Origin: an uncultured Gemella sp.
GTDB lineage: Bacteria; Bacillota; Bacilli; Staphylococcales; Gemellaceae
Length of the DNA stretch: 6,091 nucleotides
Direction of reading: 5' to 3'
Assembly (NCBI GenBank): GCA_947254465.1
Contig: CAMYEU010000109.1
Coordinates: 1-6,091, forward strand
The number at the start of each line of letters is the position of its first letter. Positions within the stretch are counted from its first letter, which is position 1. Under the pieces are notes generated by a model, which saw only the letters and a list, made by a program, of their open reading frames with translations, did not search any database and had not been told where the DNA came from. Both the position numbers and the translations under genes were made by a program. This document shows positions 1-6,042 of this stretch, piece by piece.

Positions 1-1
1 A

Positions 2-184
2 AAAACAATAAAAAGTATCAGCTTGCCAAATGCTTTAGCTGATGAGTATGTAGCTTTAATCAAATCAGAATTAAAAGAAGTATTTGGTTATGAAGTAAGT
101 GAAGATGAAATATTTACTACAACGCCAATTATTTCGACACATACAGGAGAAAATGCAGTAGGTATCTTAGTAGAGTTAGTATAA
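2..184 (+). CDS. DegV-family fatty-acid-binding protein, C-terminal fragment (5' end outside window)
   Basis: Sixty codons are open from the window edge to the TAA at 182-184; the start lies upstream. The visible tail has a helix (LADEYVALIKSELKEVFGY) followed by a PIISTHTGENAVGI segment. This matches the closing strand of DegV/EDD-fold proteins, where a conserved H-x-G motif (here His47 of the fragment, nt 140-142) lies near the bound fatty-acid head group. In Bacillota such proteins (FakB type) carry fatty acids for phosphorylation by the FakA kinase, which feeds phospholipid synthesis; whether this copy does so cannot be told from the tail. The usual Pro of the HxGPG-like motif is Glu here. 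The stop is 15 nt before ireB, so the two are probably co-transcribed. The family call rests on a short segment and is moderately secure. Confidence 0.7.
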   Translation, partial: KTIKSISLPNALADEYVALIKSELKEVFGYEVSEDEIFTTTPIISTHTGENAVGILVELV

Positions 185-199
185 TCGGAGGTAAAGATT

Positions 200-454
200 A
201 TGACAAATTTCGATGAAACAAGATTATTTGATAGCAATTTTTATGATAAAAATGATATTCACAACATTTTAAAAAATGTTGTGGAAACAATTAAACAGCG
301 TGGATATGATCCTATTAATCAGTTAATGGGATATATTAAAACGGCTGACCCAGTATATATTCCTAGAGATAATCACGCAAGAGAGCAAATAAGATTGATT
401 GATATGGATGATATACTAGAGTACTTATTATACTTTTTTATACAGGAGTCTTAG
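200..454 (+). CDS. ireB: IreB family regulatory phosphoprotein (DUF965/UPF0297)
   Basis: This is a complete 84-residue protein, the usual length for the family. The diagnostic core GYDPINQLMGYIKTADPVYIPR (residues 35-56) matches the family pattern GYNPINQ-GYLLSGDPAYIPR, followed by an acidic helical end (MDDILEYLLYFF). IreB is a small cytoplasmic protein known from Enterococcus faecalis as a substrate of the PASTA Ser/Thr kinase IreK, where it lowers intrinsic cephalosporin resistance; phosphorylation falls on N-terminal threonines. Here the N-terminus reads MTNFDETRLF: Thr7 is kept, but position 4 is Phe and a Thr sits at position 2. The ATG at 200 is set by GGAGG at 187-191 with an 8-nt spacer. 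The stop codon abuts the ruvX start, implying coupled translation. ireB next to ruvX and a DUF1292 gene is a widely conserved arrangement in Bacillota. Confidence 0.95.
   Translation: MTNFDETRLFDSNFYDKNDIHNILKNVVETIKQRGYDPINQLMGYIKTADPVYIPRDNHAREQIRLIDMDDILEYLLYFFIQES
260..283. repeat. Perfect 11-bp inverted repeat inside ireB
   Basis: CACAACATTTT (260-270) and AAAATGTTGTG (273-283) are exact reverse complements separated by two A residues. As RNA this can fold into a 10-bp stem with a 4-nt loop, about 60 nt downstream of the ireB start codon. The 24 bases coincide exactly with eight in-frame codons, H21 to V28. No T-run follows, so it is not a terminator. Function is unknown; it could be a protein-binding palindrome, an mRNA structure or chance in AT-rich DNA. 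Confidence 0.6.
444..448 (+). promoter_or_regulatory. ruvX ribosome binding site inside the ireB 3' end
   Basis: AGGAG lies 6 nt before the ruvX ATG (455) and within the last codons of ireB. The ireB TAG at 452-454 directly touches this ATG. The arrangement supports translational coupling and selects 455 over the internal ATG at 473, which lacks such a site. Confidence 0.8.
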
Positions 455-883
455 ATGTTAGATAAAAGAATTATGGGGCTTGATTACGGATCAAAAACTA
501 TAGGTGTTGCCGTTAGTGATTTGTTAGGTTTTACTGCCCAAGGTATTGAAACTATTAATATTAATGAGCAGGTTAAAGATTTTAAAATTAAAAGGATTAA
601 AGAATTAGTTCAAGAGCATAATGTAGGAACAATAGTGGTTGGTCTTCCAAAAAATATGGATAATTCTGTAGGATTTAGAGGCGAAGCGACACTGTATTTT
701 GTAGAAGTATTGAAAAAGAAAATTAAGAATGTTGAAATAATTTTACAAGATGAGCGCTTAACGACGATGGGCGCAGAAAGAGTACTTCTTGAGGCTAATG
801 TTTCAAGAAAAAAAAGAAAAAATGTTATTGATAAAATGGCTGCTGTATTAATATTGCAGACATATTTAGATAAATTAAATTAA
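455..883 (+). CDS. ruvX: RuvX/YqgF-family pre-16S rRNA nuclease (putative Holliday junction resolvase)
   Basis: This is a complete 142-residue protein with an RNase H-like fold, the typical length for the family. Visible motifs in order are GLDYGSKTIGVAVSD (residues 8-22, with acidic Asp10), VVGLPKNMDNS (61-71), QDERLTT (98-104, with Asp99/Glu100) and SRKKRKNVIDKMAA (117-130, with Asp126). The acidic residues are the expected metal-binding catalytic set. In E. coli, YqgF is tied to maturation of the 16S rRNA 5' end; the resolvase name is older and based on fold similarity. The protein should be cytoplasmic. It follows ireB with no gap and precedes the DUF1292 gene by 25 nt. A run of eight A and another of six A (808-822) encode the conserved lysine/arginine patch and leave the frame intact. 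Confidence 0.95.
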   Translation: MLDKRIMGLDYGSKTIGVAVSDLLGFTAQGIETININEQVKDFKIKRIKELVQEHNVGTIVVGLPKNMDNSVGFRGEATLYFVEVLKKKIKNVEIILQDERLTTMGAERVLLEANVSRKKRKNVIDKMAAVLILQTYLDKLN

Positions 884-908
884 TATAAGATCTCAGGAGG
901 ATAATAAA

Positions 909-1214
909 ATGCAAGAGAAGGATTTAAAAAATATTAGTATCGATAATACTGAAGAGGTATACACACTTAGTACGTTAGAAGGTGAAGAAAAAGAATACCG
1001 CAAAATTTTAGAATTTACAAACCCAACAAACGGTAACCTATATTATATCTTTGCTGAAGAAGAAACAATCGATGAAGAGGAAATTAGTATTTTTCCAATG
1101 GTGTGTGTCGAAGATGGTGAAGATAGTGTAAGATTTGAACCGGTTGAGACGGATGAAGAATACGATATGATTTCAGAAGTATTAGATACTTTCTACTACG
1201 ATGAGAGTGAGTAA
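909..1214 (+). CDS. yrzB: DUF1292 (YrzB/UPF0473) family protein
   Basis: This is a complete, strongly acidic 101-residue protein. It shows the family layout: a beta-rich start with a short charged turn (VYTLSTLEGEEKEYRKILEFTN), a segment where the family has YVLLYP-like residues (NLYYIFAEE, 43-51), and the hallmark end FEPVETDEEYDMISEVLDTF (76-95), which resembles the family's LQPIETDEEWDMVEEVFNTF. No enzymatic motif, signal peptide or membrane segment is visible, and no firm biochemical role is known to me. The start at 909 is fixed by AGGAGG at 895-900 with an 8-nt spacer. It lies between ruvX and mltG, its standard place in Bacillota operons, and ends 2 nt before the mltG start. The identification is secure; the function is open. 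Confidence 0.9.
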   Translation: MQEKDLKNISIDNTEEVYTLSTLEGEEKEYRKILEFTNPTNGNLYYIFAEEETIDEEEISIFPMVCVEDGEDSVRFEPVETDEEYDMISEVLDTFYYDESE

Positions 1215-1216
1215 AA

Positions 1217-2347
1217 ATGAGAGAAGATAAAATAAGAAGAAGTAGAGAATTAAGAGAAAAAAATAGGAAGAAAAAATCTATCATTCCTATCTTATTGACA
1301 ATAATACTTGTTATTGGAATCGGAATATTATCATTATTTTACTATATGATAACACCAGTCGATAAGAGCAATAATAAAGATATTAGAATTGAAGTTAAAG
1401 AAAACTATGGAAGTGCAAAGATAGCACAAGAATTAAAGGCAAAAGGTTTAATTCGTAATGAAGAAGTGTTTAAGATGTATGCGAGATTATCCCCTAATGC
1501 ATCGTTTTATGTTGGAAATTTTAATTTAAAACAAAGTATGAGTTTACCTCAAATAATTCAAGAGTTAGCGGCTAAAGATAAAGCGAGTTCTGGTAATACA
1601 TTTGCATTAATTGAAGGTGATAGCATACTTAAGATTGCTAAGAATTTAGAAAAGACAAAATTAAGTGGAAATGAGTTTTTAGAGAAAGTTAATGATGCTG
1701 AATTTATCAAAAAACTACAGAAACAATTTCCAGAGCTAATTACTAATGAAGTATTTGGTAAAGATATTAAATATGCACTAGAGGGGTACTTGTATCCAGC
1801 AATTTATGATATAAATGATGATGAAACAGTAGAGAGTTTAATTACTAAGATGGTCAAATTAACGGATGAAAAGGTTGTTCCATTGTACAATAAGAATAAT
1901 AAAGTATGGAAAGTAAATGGTAAACAAACTCAAATTTCTATCCATGATTATATTACTATGGGTAGTATACTTGAAAAAGAATCTACTAAATCTGACGAGA
2001 ATAAACTCATTGCTAGTGTATTCTTAAATAGATTAGCGCAGGGGATGAAACTACAAACTGATCCATCAGCTAATTATGCAGCTGATAAGTTAACAGGAGC
2101 TCCAACACAGGTAGAATTATCATTAAATTCACCTTATAATACATATGTTGTGATAGGTTTACCTCCTGGTCCAATTTCTTCTGTTGGGGCAACTTCTTAT
2201 GAGGCATTAAATAATGCTGAGAATACAGAGTATCTATATTTCTTGCATGCAACAAAAGATGGAAAAGCATATTTCTCTAAAACATATGCTGAACATGAAG
2301 CATTAGCTAAAGAGCATATTGAAGGTTATATTCCAGCTGGAAGTTAA
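1217..2347 (+). CDS. mltG: Endolytic murein transglycosylase MltG (YceG-like)
   Basis: This is a complete 376-residue protein. A basic cytoplasmic tail (residues 1-20) is followed by one membrane segment (about 22-45, IIPILLTIILVIGIGILSLFYYMI), then the extracellular part. A LysM-like region (about 56-115) precedes the YceG catalytic domain with ALEGYLYPAIYDI (187-199), MGSILEKES (248-256, catalytic Glu expected at 253), VFLNRLAQGMKLQTDPSANYA (268-288) and NSPYNTYVVIGLPPGPI (304-320). MltG cleaves nascent glycan strands inside the chain and is thought to set strand ends during elongation or septal wall synthesis. The short cytoplasmic tail is unlike the long one of pneumococcal MltG. Two usual family residues differ: SVG replaces NPG after the GLPPGPI motif, and Ala replaces the Pro in ALxP. 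The start lies 2 nt after the yrzB stop with only a weak GTGAG-type site, so translation is probably coupled. Confidence 0.95.
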   Translation: MREDKIRRSRELREKNRKKKSIIPILLTIILVIGIGILSLFYYMITPVDKSNNKDIRIEVKENYGSAKIAQELKAKGLIRNEEVFKMYARLSPNASFYVGNFNLKQSMSLPQIIQELAAKDKASSGNTFALIEGDSILKIAKNLEKTKLSGNEFLEKVNDAEFIKKLQKQFPELITNEVFGKDIKYALEGYLYPAIYDINDDETVESLITKMVKLTDEKVVPLYNKNNKVWKVNGKQTQISIHDYITMGSILEKESTKSDENKLIASVFLNRLAQGMKLQTDPSANYAADKLTGAPTQVELSLNSPYNTYVVIGLPPGPISSVGATSYEALNNAENTEYLYFLHATKDGKAYFSKTYAEHEALAKEHIEGYIPAGS

Positions 2348-2414
2348 TTAGGATATTATAAATTGAATATTAATGAAAATTTTGTTTGGATTATTTTTAA
2401 GCTGAATTTAATAA

Positions 2415-2457
2415 AAAAGTAGCGACTTGTAAATTCTATTTACGAGTCGTTACTTTT
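2415..2457 (+). terminator. Rho-independent terminator after mltG (possibly bidirectional)
   Basis: A 19-bp stem (2415-2433 with 2439-2457) closes a 5-nt loop, TTCTA. All positions pair if two G-U wobbles are allowed. The core arms are GTAGCGACTTG and the near-complement CGAGTCGTTAC. The plus-strand side ends in TTTTATAT, and the left flank has six A residues (2413-2418), which gives a T-run if read from the minus strand. It sits 67 nt after the mltG stop and should end the upstream operon. The mltG-to-terminator stretch (2348-2414) holds no gene or convincing promoter. Confidence 0.85.
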
Positions 2458-2475
2458 ATATTAGGGATGCTACTA

Positions 2476-2504
2476 TTGAATTAATATGGATTATAGGGTA
2501 AAAT
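2476..2504 (+). promoter_or_regulatory. Sigma-A-type promoter for rsmE-gpsB-coaBC-priA
   Basis: TTGAAT (2476-2481) matches 4 of 6 bases of the -35 consensus. TAAAAT (2499-2504) matches 5 of 6 of the -10 consensus. The spacer is exactly 17 nt. It lies just after the terminator and about 30 nt before the rsmE start, so transcription would begin near 2511 with a short leader of about 25 nt. That leader leaves no room for a riboswitch or attenuator. No operator palindrome is evident. Confidence 0.65.
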
Positions 2505-2524
2505 TAGTTGTAAGATTAAAATTT

Positions 2525-2529
2525 AGGAG
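2525..2529 (+). promoter_or_regulatory. rsmE ribosome binding site that decides the start codon
   Basis: AGGAG is followed by a 5-nt spacer and ATG at 2535. An in-frame GTG at 2529 shares its first base with the binding site itself, so it cannot be the start served by this site. The ATG at 2535 also gives the MQQYF opening typical of the family (MQRYF-like). Confidence 0.85.
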
Positions 2530-2534
2530 TGTTT

Positions 2535-3284
2535 ATGCAACAGTATTTTATAAATGAAGATTTGAATGTTGAATCAACATATGAATTGTCTAAAGATGAC
2601 AGTAATCATATTGTAAGAATTATGAGAAAGAAAATAGAAGATAAAGTATATGTTGTATTTAATAATGAAGTTAAATACATTTGTACAATTGTTGATAATA
2701 ATGTGGACAAAGTTCTTGTTACGCCGTATGAACAAGTAATAGGTACTAATGAATTATCGACGAAAATAACAGTGGCTATTCCGCCATTAAAAAATGATAA
2801 AATTGAATATTTAATGCAAAAATTAACTGAACTGGGCGTTAATAATATAGTGCTATTTAATTCTGAGAGAAATGTCGCTAAGGTAAAGAAAGATAAGGTA
2901 GATTCTAAATTAAATAGATGGAATAAAATCGTAAAAGAGGCTGCAGAGCAATCTAAGAGAAATATAATTCCTGATATCACTTATGTTGATAGTTTGAAAG
3001 ATTTAATTGCATTTTCTGAAAAATTCGATCATAAAGTTGTAGCTTATGAGAAGGAATCTGTTAATGAGGAGAATATCAATCTTAAAAATTTACTTAATTC
3101 GAATTTAAGTGATAAAGAGGTTATAGCAGTATTTGGAAGTGAAGGTGGACTTTCTGAGCAAGAGGTGGATCTTTTAACTGAAAATAAATTTGATGTGATA
3201 GGATTAGGAAAAAGAATACTAAGAGCCGAAACTGCACCATTATATTTTGTTAGTTGCGTCGCATATTTTAGTGAATTTAATTAA
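2535..3284 (+). CDS. rsmE: 16S rRNA (uracil(1498)-N(3))-methyltransferase RsmE
   Basis: This is a complete protein of 249 residues from the ATG at 2535, a normal family length. RsmE uses S-adenosylmethionine to methylate N3 of U1498 in 16S rRNA of the small subunit. An N-terminal PUA-like RNA-binding part (about 1-70: MQQYF, then DDSNHIVRIMRKKIEDKVYVVF) is followed by a SPOUT methyltransferase domain. The latter shows KNDKIEYLMQKLTELGVNNI (86-105), RWNKIVKEAAEQSKR (128-142), and the trefoil-knot cofactor loops FGSEGGLS (200-207) and LGKRILRAETA (224-234). In many Bacillota rsmE follows prmA; here it instead leads a new transcript after mltG. It sits 12 nt before gpsB and is probably its first co-transcribed partner. 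An in-frame GTG at 2529 would add two residues but overlaps the ribosome binding site. Confidence 0.95.
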   Translation: MQQYFINEDLNVESTYELSKDDSNHIVRIMRKKIEDKVYVVFNNEVKYICTIVDNNVDKVLVTPYEQVIGTNELSTKITVAIPPLKNDKIEYLMQKLTELGVNNIVLFNSERNVAKVKKDKVDSKLNRWNKIVKEAAEQSKRNIIPDITYVDSLKDLIAFSEKFDHKVVAYEKESVNEENINLKNLLNSNLSDKEVIAVFGSEGGLSEQEVDLLTENKFDVIGLGKRILRAETAPLYFVSCVAYFSEFN

Positions 3285-3296
3285 AGGAGTCAAATT

Positions 3297-3620
3297 ATGA
3301 GTGTTGAATTAAACTTAACAGCAAAAGAAATATATGAAAAAGAATTTAAAAAAAGTAGAGTCAAAGGATATAGTGAAGAAGATGTTAATGACTATTTAGA
3401 TTTAATAATTGAAGACTATATGAAGTTAGATAAACTTATGACTAGATTAAAAGAATTAGAAATAGAAAATCAAAACTTAAAGATAAAAATAGAAGCGATT
3501 AAGAGTTCTAGTCGTGAAGATAAGCCGGTTCAGGTTACTAACTTAGATATTTTAAAAAGATTATCGAAACTTGAAACAGCTGTTTTCGGTACAAATAACG
3601 TAGATCACGATTTATATTAA
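3297..3620 (+). CDS. gpsB: Cell division/cell-wall adaptor GpsB (DivIVA-like)
   Basis: This is a complete 107-residue protein, similar in length to other GpsB proteins (about 98-114). An N-terminal DivIVA-like domain (LTAKEIYEKEFKKSRVKGYSEEDVNDYLDLIIEDY, residues 7-41) is followed by a coiled coil (about 42-70), a polar linker and the conserved C-terminal oligomerisation segment NLDILKRLSKLETAVFG (82-98). GpsB is a cytoplasmic membrane-associated hexamer that docks the cytosolic tails of penicillin-binding proteins and coordinates septal and peripheral wall synthesis. Tyr25 and Asp35 of the binding groove are present, while the position of B. subtilis Asp31 is Asn. Thr81 lies just before the C-terminal motif, where B. 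subtilis GpsB is phosphorylated by PrkC. AAGGAG at 3284-3289, overlapping the rsmE stop, sets the start. Unlike B. subtilis, no rnpB follows; coaBC begins 21 nt later. Confidence 0.95.
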   Translation: MSVELNLTAKEIYEKEFKKSRVKGYSEEDVNDYLDLIIEDYMKLDKLMTRLKELEIENQNLKIKIEAIKSSSREDKPVQVTNLDILKRLSKLETAVFGTNNVDHDLY

Positions 3621-3641
3621 TTATGTTTAGAGGGGTATTCC

Positions 3642-4817
3642 ATGAATATTTTATTAATAGTTTCTGGGGGGATTGCAGCATACAAATCAATTGATTTATG
3701 CAGTTCTCTTGTGAAGAAAGGTAATAGTGTAAAAGTAGTGCTTACAAAAAATGCTGAAAATTTTGTTACACAACTACCTTTTCAAACTTTAACAAAAAAT
3801 AGAGTTTATACAAGTACTTTTGAAGAAATTGATGAAAACGAAATACAACATATAGATTTAACAAAATGGGCGGAAAAGATTGTTGTAGCACCAGCTACAG
3901 CTAATTTAATTTCAAAATTTGCAAATGGAATTGCAGATGATTTAGCTACTTCATTAATGCTGGCAGTGAGAGATGTGACTAAAGTTTATATTGTTCCTGC
4001 AATGAATACATTTATGTATAGAAATCCAATTATTCAAGAAAATATGAATAAACTAATAAAACTTGGATTTAAATTTGTAGAGCCAGATAGCGGTCTATTA
4101 GCATGTGGGGATGTTGGAGAAGGTAAATTTCCGTCTATTGATAAAATTGAGAGTTTTATTTTTCATGAAGTTGAACAAGATTTGAAAGGTAAAAAAGTTC
4201 TAGTGACTGCAGGGCCTACGAAAGAATTCATCGATCCATTTAGATGTTTAACTAATCCCTCTACAGGGAAAATGGGTATCTCTCTTGCAAATGAATGTGC
4301 AAGAAGAGGAGCAGAGGTAATATTAGTATCTAGCATTGATAATGATACTATAAGTAGTAAAGTAAAGAAAATAAAAATCACTAGTACAAATGATATGTTT
4401 GAAGCGGTGAAAAATAATTTCAAAGATTGTGATTTTATCATAAAAGCAGCAGCTGTATCAGATTATACACCCGTACAAGTTTTTGAAAAAAAAGTAAAAA
4501 AACAAGAAGGAAATTTAACAATTGAATTTCAAAGAACACAAGATATTCTAAAATATGTTGGGGAAAATAAAACAGATAAACAAAAAGTTATTGGTTTTGC
4601 TGCGGAAACAAATAATTTGATAGAGTACGCAAAAGAAAAAATAATTAAGAAAAATCTTGATTATATTGTTGCTAATGATATATCTAAAAAAGATATAGGT
4701 TTTGGTAGTGATGATAATGAGGTCTATATAATAGATAAACACAATAATATCAAAAAAATTGATAAGAGTAGTAAAAATAATATAGCAAAAGCTATAGTTG
4801 ATGAAATATCAAAATAA
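3642..4817 (+). CDS. coaBC: Bifunctional phosphopantothenoylcysteine decarboxylase/phosphopantothenate-cysteine ligase CoaBC
   Basis: This is a complete 391-residue fusion enzyme for two successive steps of coenzyme A synthesis: ligation of cysteine to 4'-phosphopantothenate (CoaB), then FMN-dependent decarboxylation to 4'-phosphopantetheine (CoaC). The CoaC half (about 1-175) shows SGGIAAYKS (8-16), active-site His70 in QHIDL, APATAN (83-88), PAMN (119-122) and the substrate-binding flap LACGDVGEGK with Cys155. The CoaB half (about 183-391) shows VTAGPTKEFID (188-198), LTNPSTGKMG (203-212, with Asn205 at the catalytic Asn position), AAAVSDY (269-275), GFAAET (318-323), VAND (343-346) and FGSDDNEV (354-361). 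All key residues of both halves are present, so both activities are expected. The start is supported by AGAGGGG about 6 nt upstream. A-runs of eight and seven (4486-4502) encode a lysine-rich segment and do not break the frame. The priA gene follows after 29 nt. Confidence 0.97.
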   Translation: MNILLIVSGGIAAYKSIDLCSSLVKKGNSVKVVLTKNAENFVTQLPFQTLTKNRVYTSTFEEIDENEIQHIDLTKWAEKIVVAPATANLISKFANGIADDLATSLMLAVRDVTKVYIVPAMNTFMYRNPIIQENMNKLIKLGFKFVEPDSGLLACGDVGEGKFPSIDKIESFIFHEVEQDLKGKKVLVTAGPTKEFIDPFRCLTNPSTGKMGISLANECARRGAEVILVSSIDNDTISSKVKKIKITSTNDMFEAVKNNFKDCDFIIKAAAVSDYTPVQVFEKKVKKQEGNLTIEFQRTQDILKYVGENKTDKQKVIGFAAETNNLIEYAKEKIIKKNLDYIVANDISKKDIGFGSDDNEVYIIDKHNNIKKIDKSSKNNIAKAIVDEISK

Positions 4818-4832
4818 ATTAACTTTAATTTT

Positions 4833-4842
4833 AAGGAGGTGA
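4833..4842 (+). promoter_or_regulatory. Strong priA ribosome binding site
   Basis: AAGGAGGTGA is a near-complete match to the 16S rRNA anti-Shine-Dalgarno sequence, with GGAGG ending 7 nt before the ATG at 4847. It selects that ATG over the overlapping out-of-frame ATG at 4851. No promoter or terminator is evident in the 29-nt gap after coaBC, so priA is probably read from the rsmE promoter. Confidence 0.85.
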
Positions 4843-4846
4843 GATT

Positions 4847-6042
4847 ATGTATGCTGAGGTAATAATTGATGTAAATAATCATAATGTTAATCAAGTTTAT
4901 TCTTATCTTGTACCTGAGGAATTTAAAGACAGGGATATTGTAGGATATAGAGTTGAGGTTCCTTTTGGAACAAGAACGGTTCAAGGTTATATAGTAGATA
5001 CTAGAAGAGAAAATTCAGAAATAGAATCAACGAATAAGTTTAAATATATAAAAAAACTAAAGGATGATTTTCCAATATTAACAAAAGAAATGATTCTGTT
5101 ATCAAAAGTAATGGCGGATGAACTTTTTTGTACAAGAATACAGGCCATTGAAACAATTGTTCCAACGAGCTTAAAGAATAAGTATGTAGAATATTATGAG
5201 CTACTTGATGCTAATAAAACATTACTTTTAGATTATGCAAAACATTTCAATATGGATAACTTAATTGAAAAAAATAAATTCGAAAAGTTATTTTCAATTG
5301 AACAAATAGGCTACTTAATCTCACTAAAAGCTGTAAGACTTATAAGTAGGATTAAAGAAATTAAAAATAACGAAACAGAAGAGTTCTTTGTGTTGAACAA
5401 ATATAAGGATGTTAAATTAACAAAAAAACAAAAAGAATTAGTCGACTATTTAATTATTAATAATAAAATAAAAAAATCAAAGGTTAAAGATAAACTTAGC
5501 ATAGGTAACTCTGTTACGAAAAAACTACTTGAAAAAAATGTAATTAGAATTATTGAAGAAGATGTTAAACATGATATAAATACATCTATACTAGAAAATA
5601 ATACGAAGCTAAGTGAACATCAACAAAGAATTTATGACAGAATTAGCGAGAATTTTGATAGTAAAAAGTTCAATGAGTATCTTTTGCATGGTGTTACAGG
5701 TGCTGGGAAAACAGAGATTTATATAAAACTTGTTGAAGAGGTTGTTAAAAAAGGAAAAGATGCTATAATATTAGTTCCTGAGATTATATTAACACCTCAA
5801 ATTGAAAAGAAATTTAGAAAAGTATTTAGCGATAATATAGCGGTTATACATTCTAGATTAAATTCAAAAGAAAAGTATAATGAGTGGAAAAAAATTCGAG
5901 ATGGTAAGGTTAAAATATGCTTAGGTACTCGTTCAGCAGTTTTTGCGCCGTTTAATAATCTAGGTATTATTATCATTGATGAAGAGCATGAAAATAGTTA
6001 TAAACAGACTGAGTCACCAAGGTATGATGCGAAGGATATTGC
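4847..6042 (+). CDS. priA: Primosomal protein N' (replication restart helicase PriA), 3'-truncated by contig end
   Basis: The frame is open from ATG 4847 to the window end, but only about 398 residues are genuine; full PriA is usually 730-800. PriA is the 3'-to-5' DNA helicase that recognises stalled forks and reloads the replisome. The N-terminus MYAEVIIDVNN...YSYLVPEEF...GYRVEVPFGTRTVQGYIVD matches the 3'-DNA-binding domain (about 1-105), followed by a divergent winged-helix region. Helicase lobe 1 has Walker A GVTGAGKT (282-289), ILVPEIILTPQ (308-318), HSRLN (335-339), GTRSAVFAPF (360-369) and the DEEH box (378-381) continuing ENSYKQTESPRYDAKDIA (382-399). Lobe 2 and the zinc-binding cysteines are missing because the contig stops. 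From base 6043 the frame reads into sequencing adapter, giving a false tail CLLYTSPSPRDISGSR. The loss is technical; there is no sign of a biological pseudogene. Confidence 0.95.

Noticed and set aside
808..822. A8 and A6 runs in ruvX as a programmed slippage or phase-variation site
   Set aside because: The runs encode the family-conserved basic patch SRKKRK, and the frame continues into the conserved IDKMAA motif. A-runs are common at this base composition.
1084..1284. Minus-strand open frame opposite the DUF1292 and mltG starts (66 codons)
   Set aside because: It is a shadow of two well-supported plus-strand genes, has no ribosome binding site that I can see, and its composition is what reverse-reading acidic and lysine-rich codons would give.
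2363..2396. Second promoter upstream of the terminator (TTGAAT at 2363-2368)
   Set aside because: No acceptable -10 element lies at 16-18 nt, and any transcript would run straight into the stem-loop.
2348..2534. Riboswitch, T-box or small RNA in the mltG-rsmE gap
   Set aside because: The region is fully explained by one terminator and one promoter. The leader after the promoter is only about 25 nt and shows no second structure.
2606..2980. 124-codon minus-strand open frame inside rsmE
   Set aside because: It lies wholly within rsmE, which carries all family motifs. The hydrophobic-looking protein is the usual antisense product of AT-rich coding DNA.
3621..3641. Possible rnpB (RNase P RNA) after gpsB, as in B. 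subtilis
   Set aside because: Only 21 nt separate gpsB from coaBC, far too little for this RNA.
4486..4502. A8 and A7 runs in coaBC as a slippage site
   Set aside because: They encode the lysine-rich segment expected in the CoaB half, and the frame continues through all later conserved motifs. No alternative downstream product is apparent.
4163..4984. Three minus-strand open frames opposite coaBC and priA
   Set aside because: They overlap conserved enzyme motifs on the plus strand and show Ile/Asn/Phe-rich low-complexity products with no recognisable domain.
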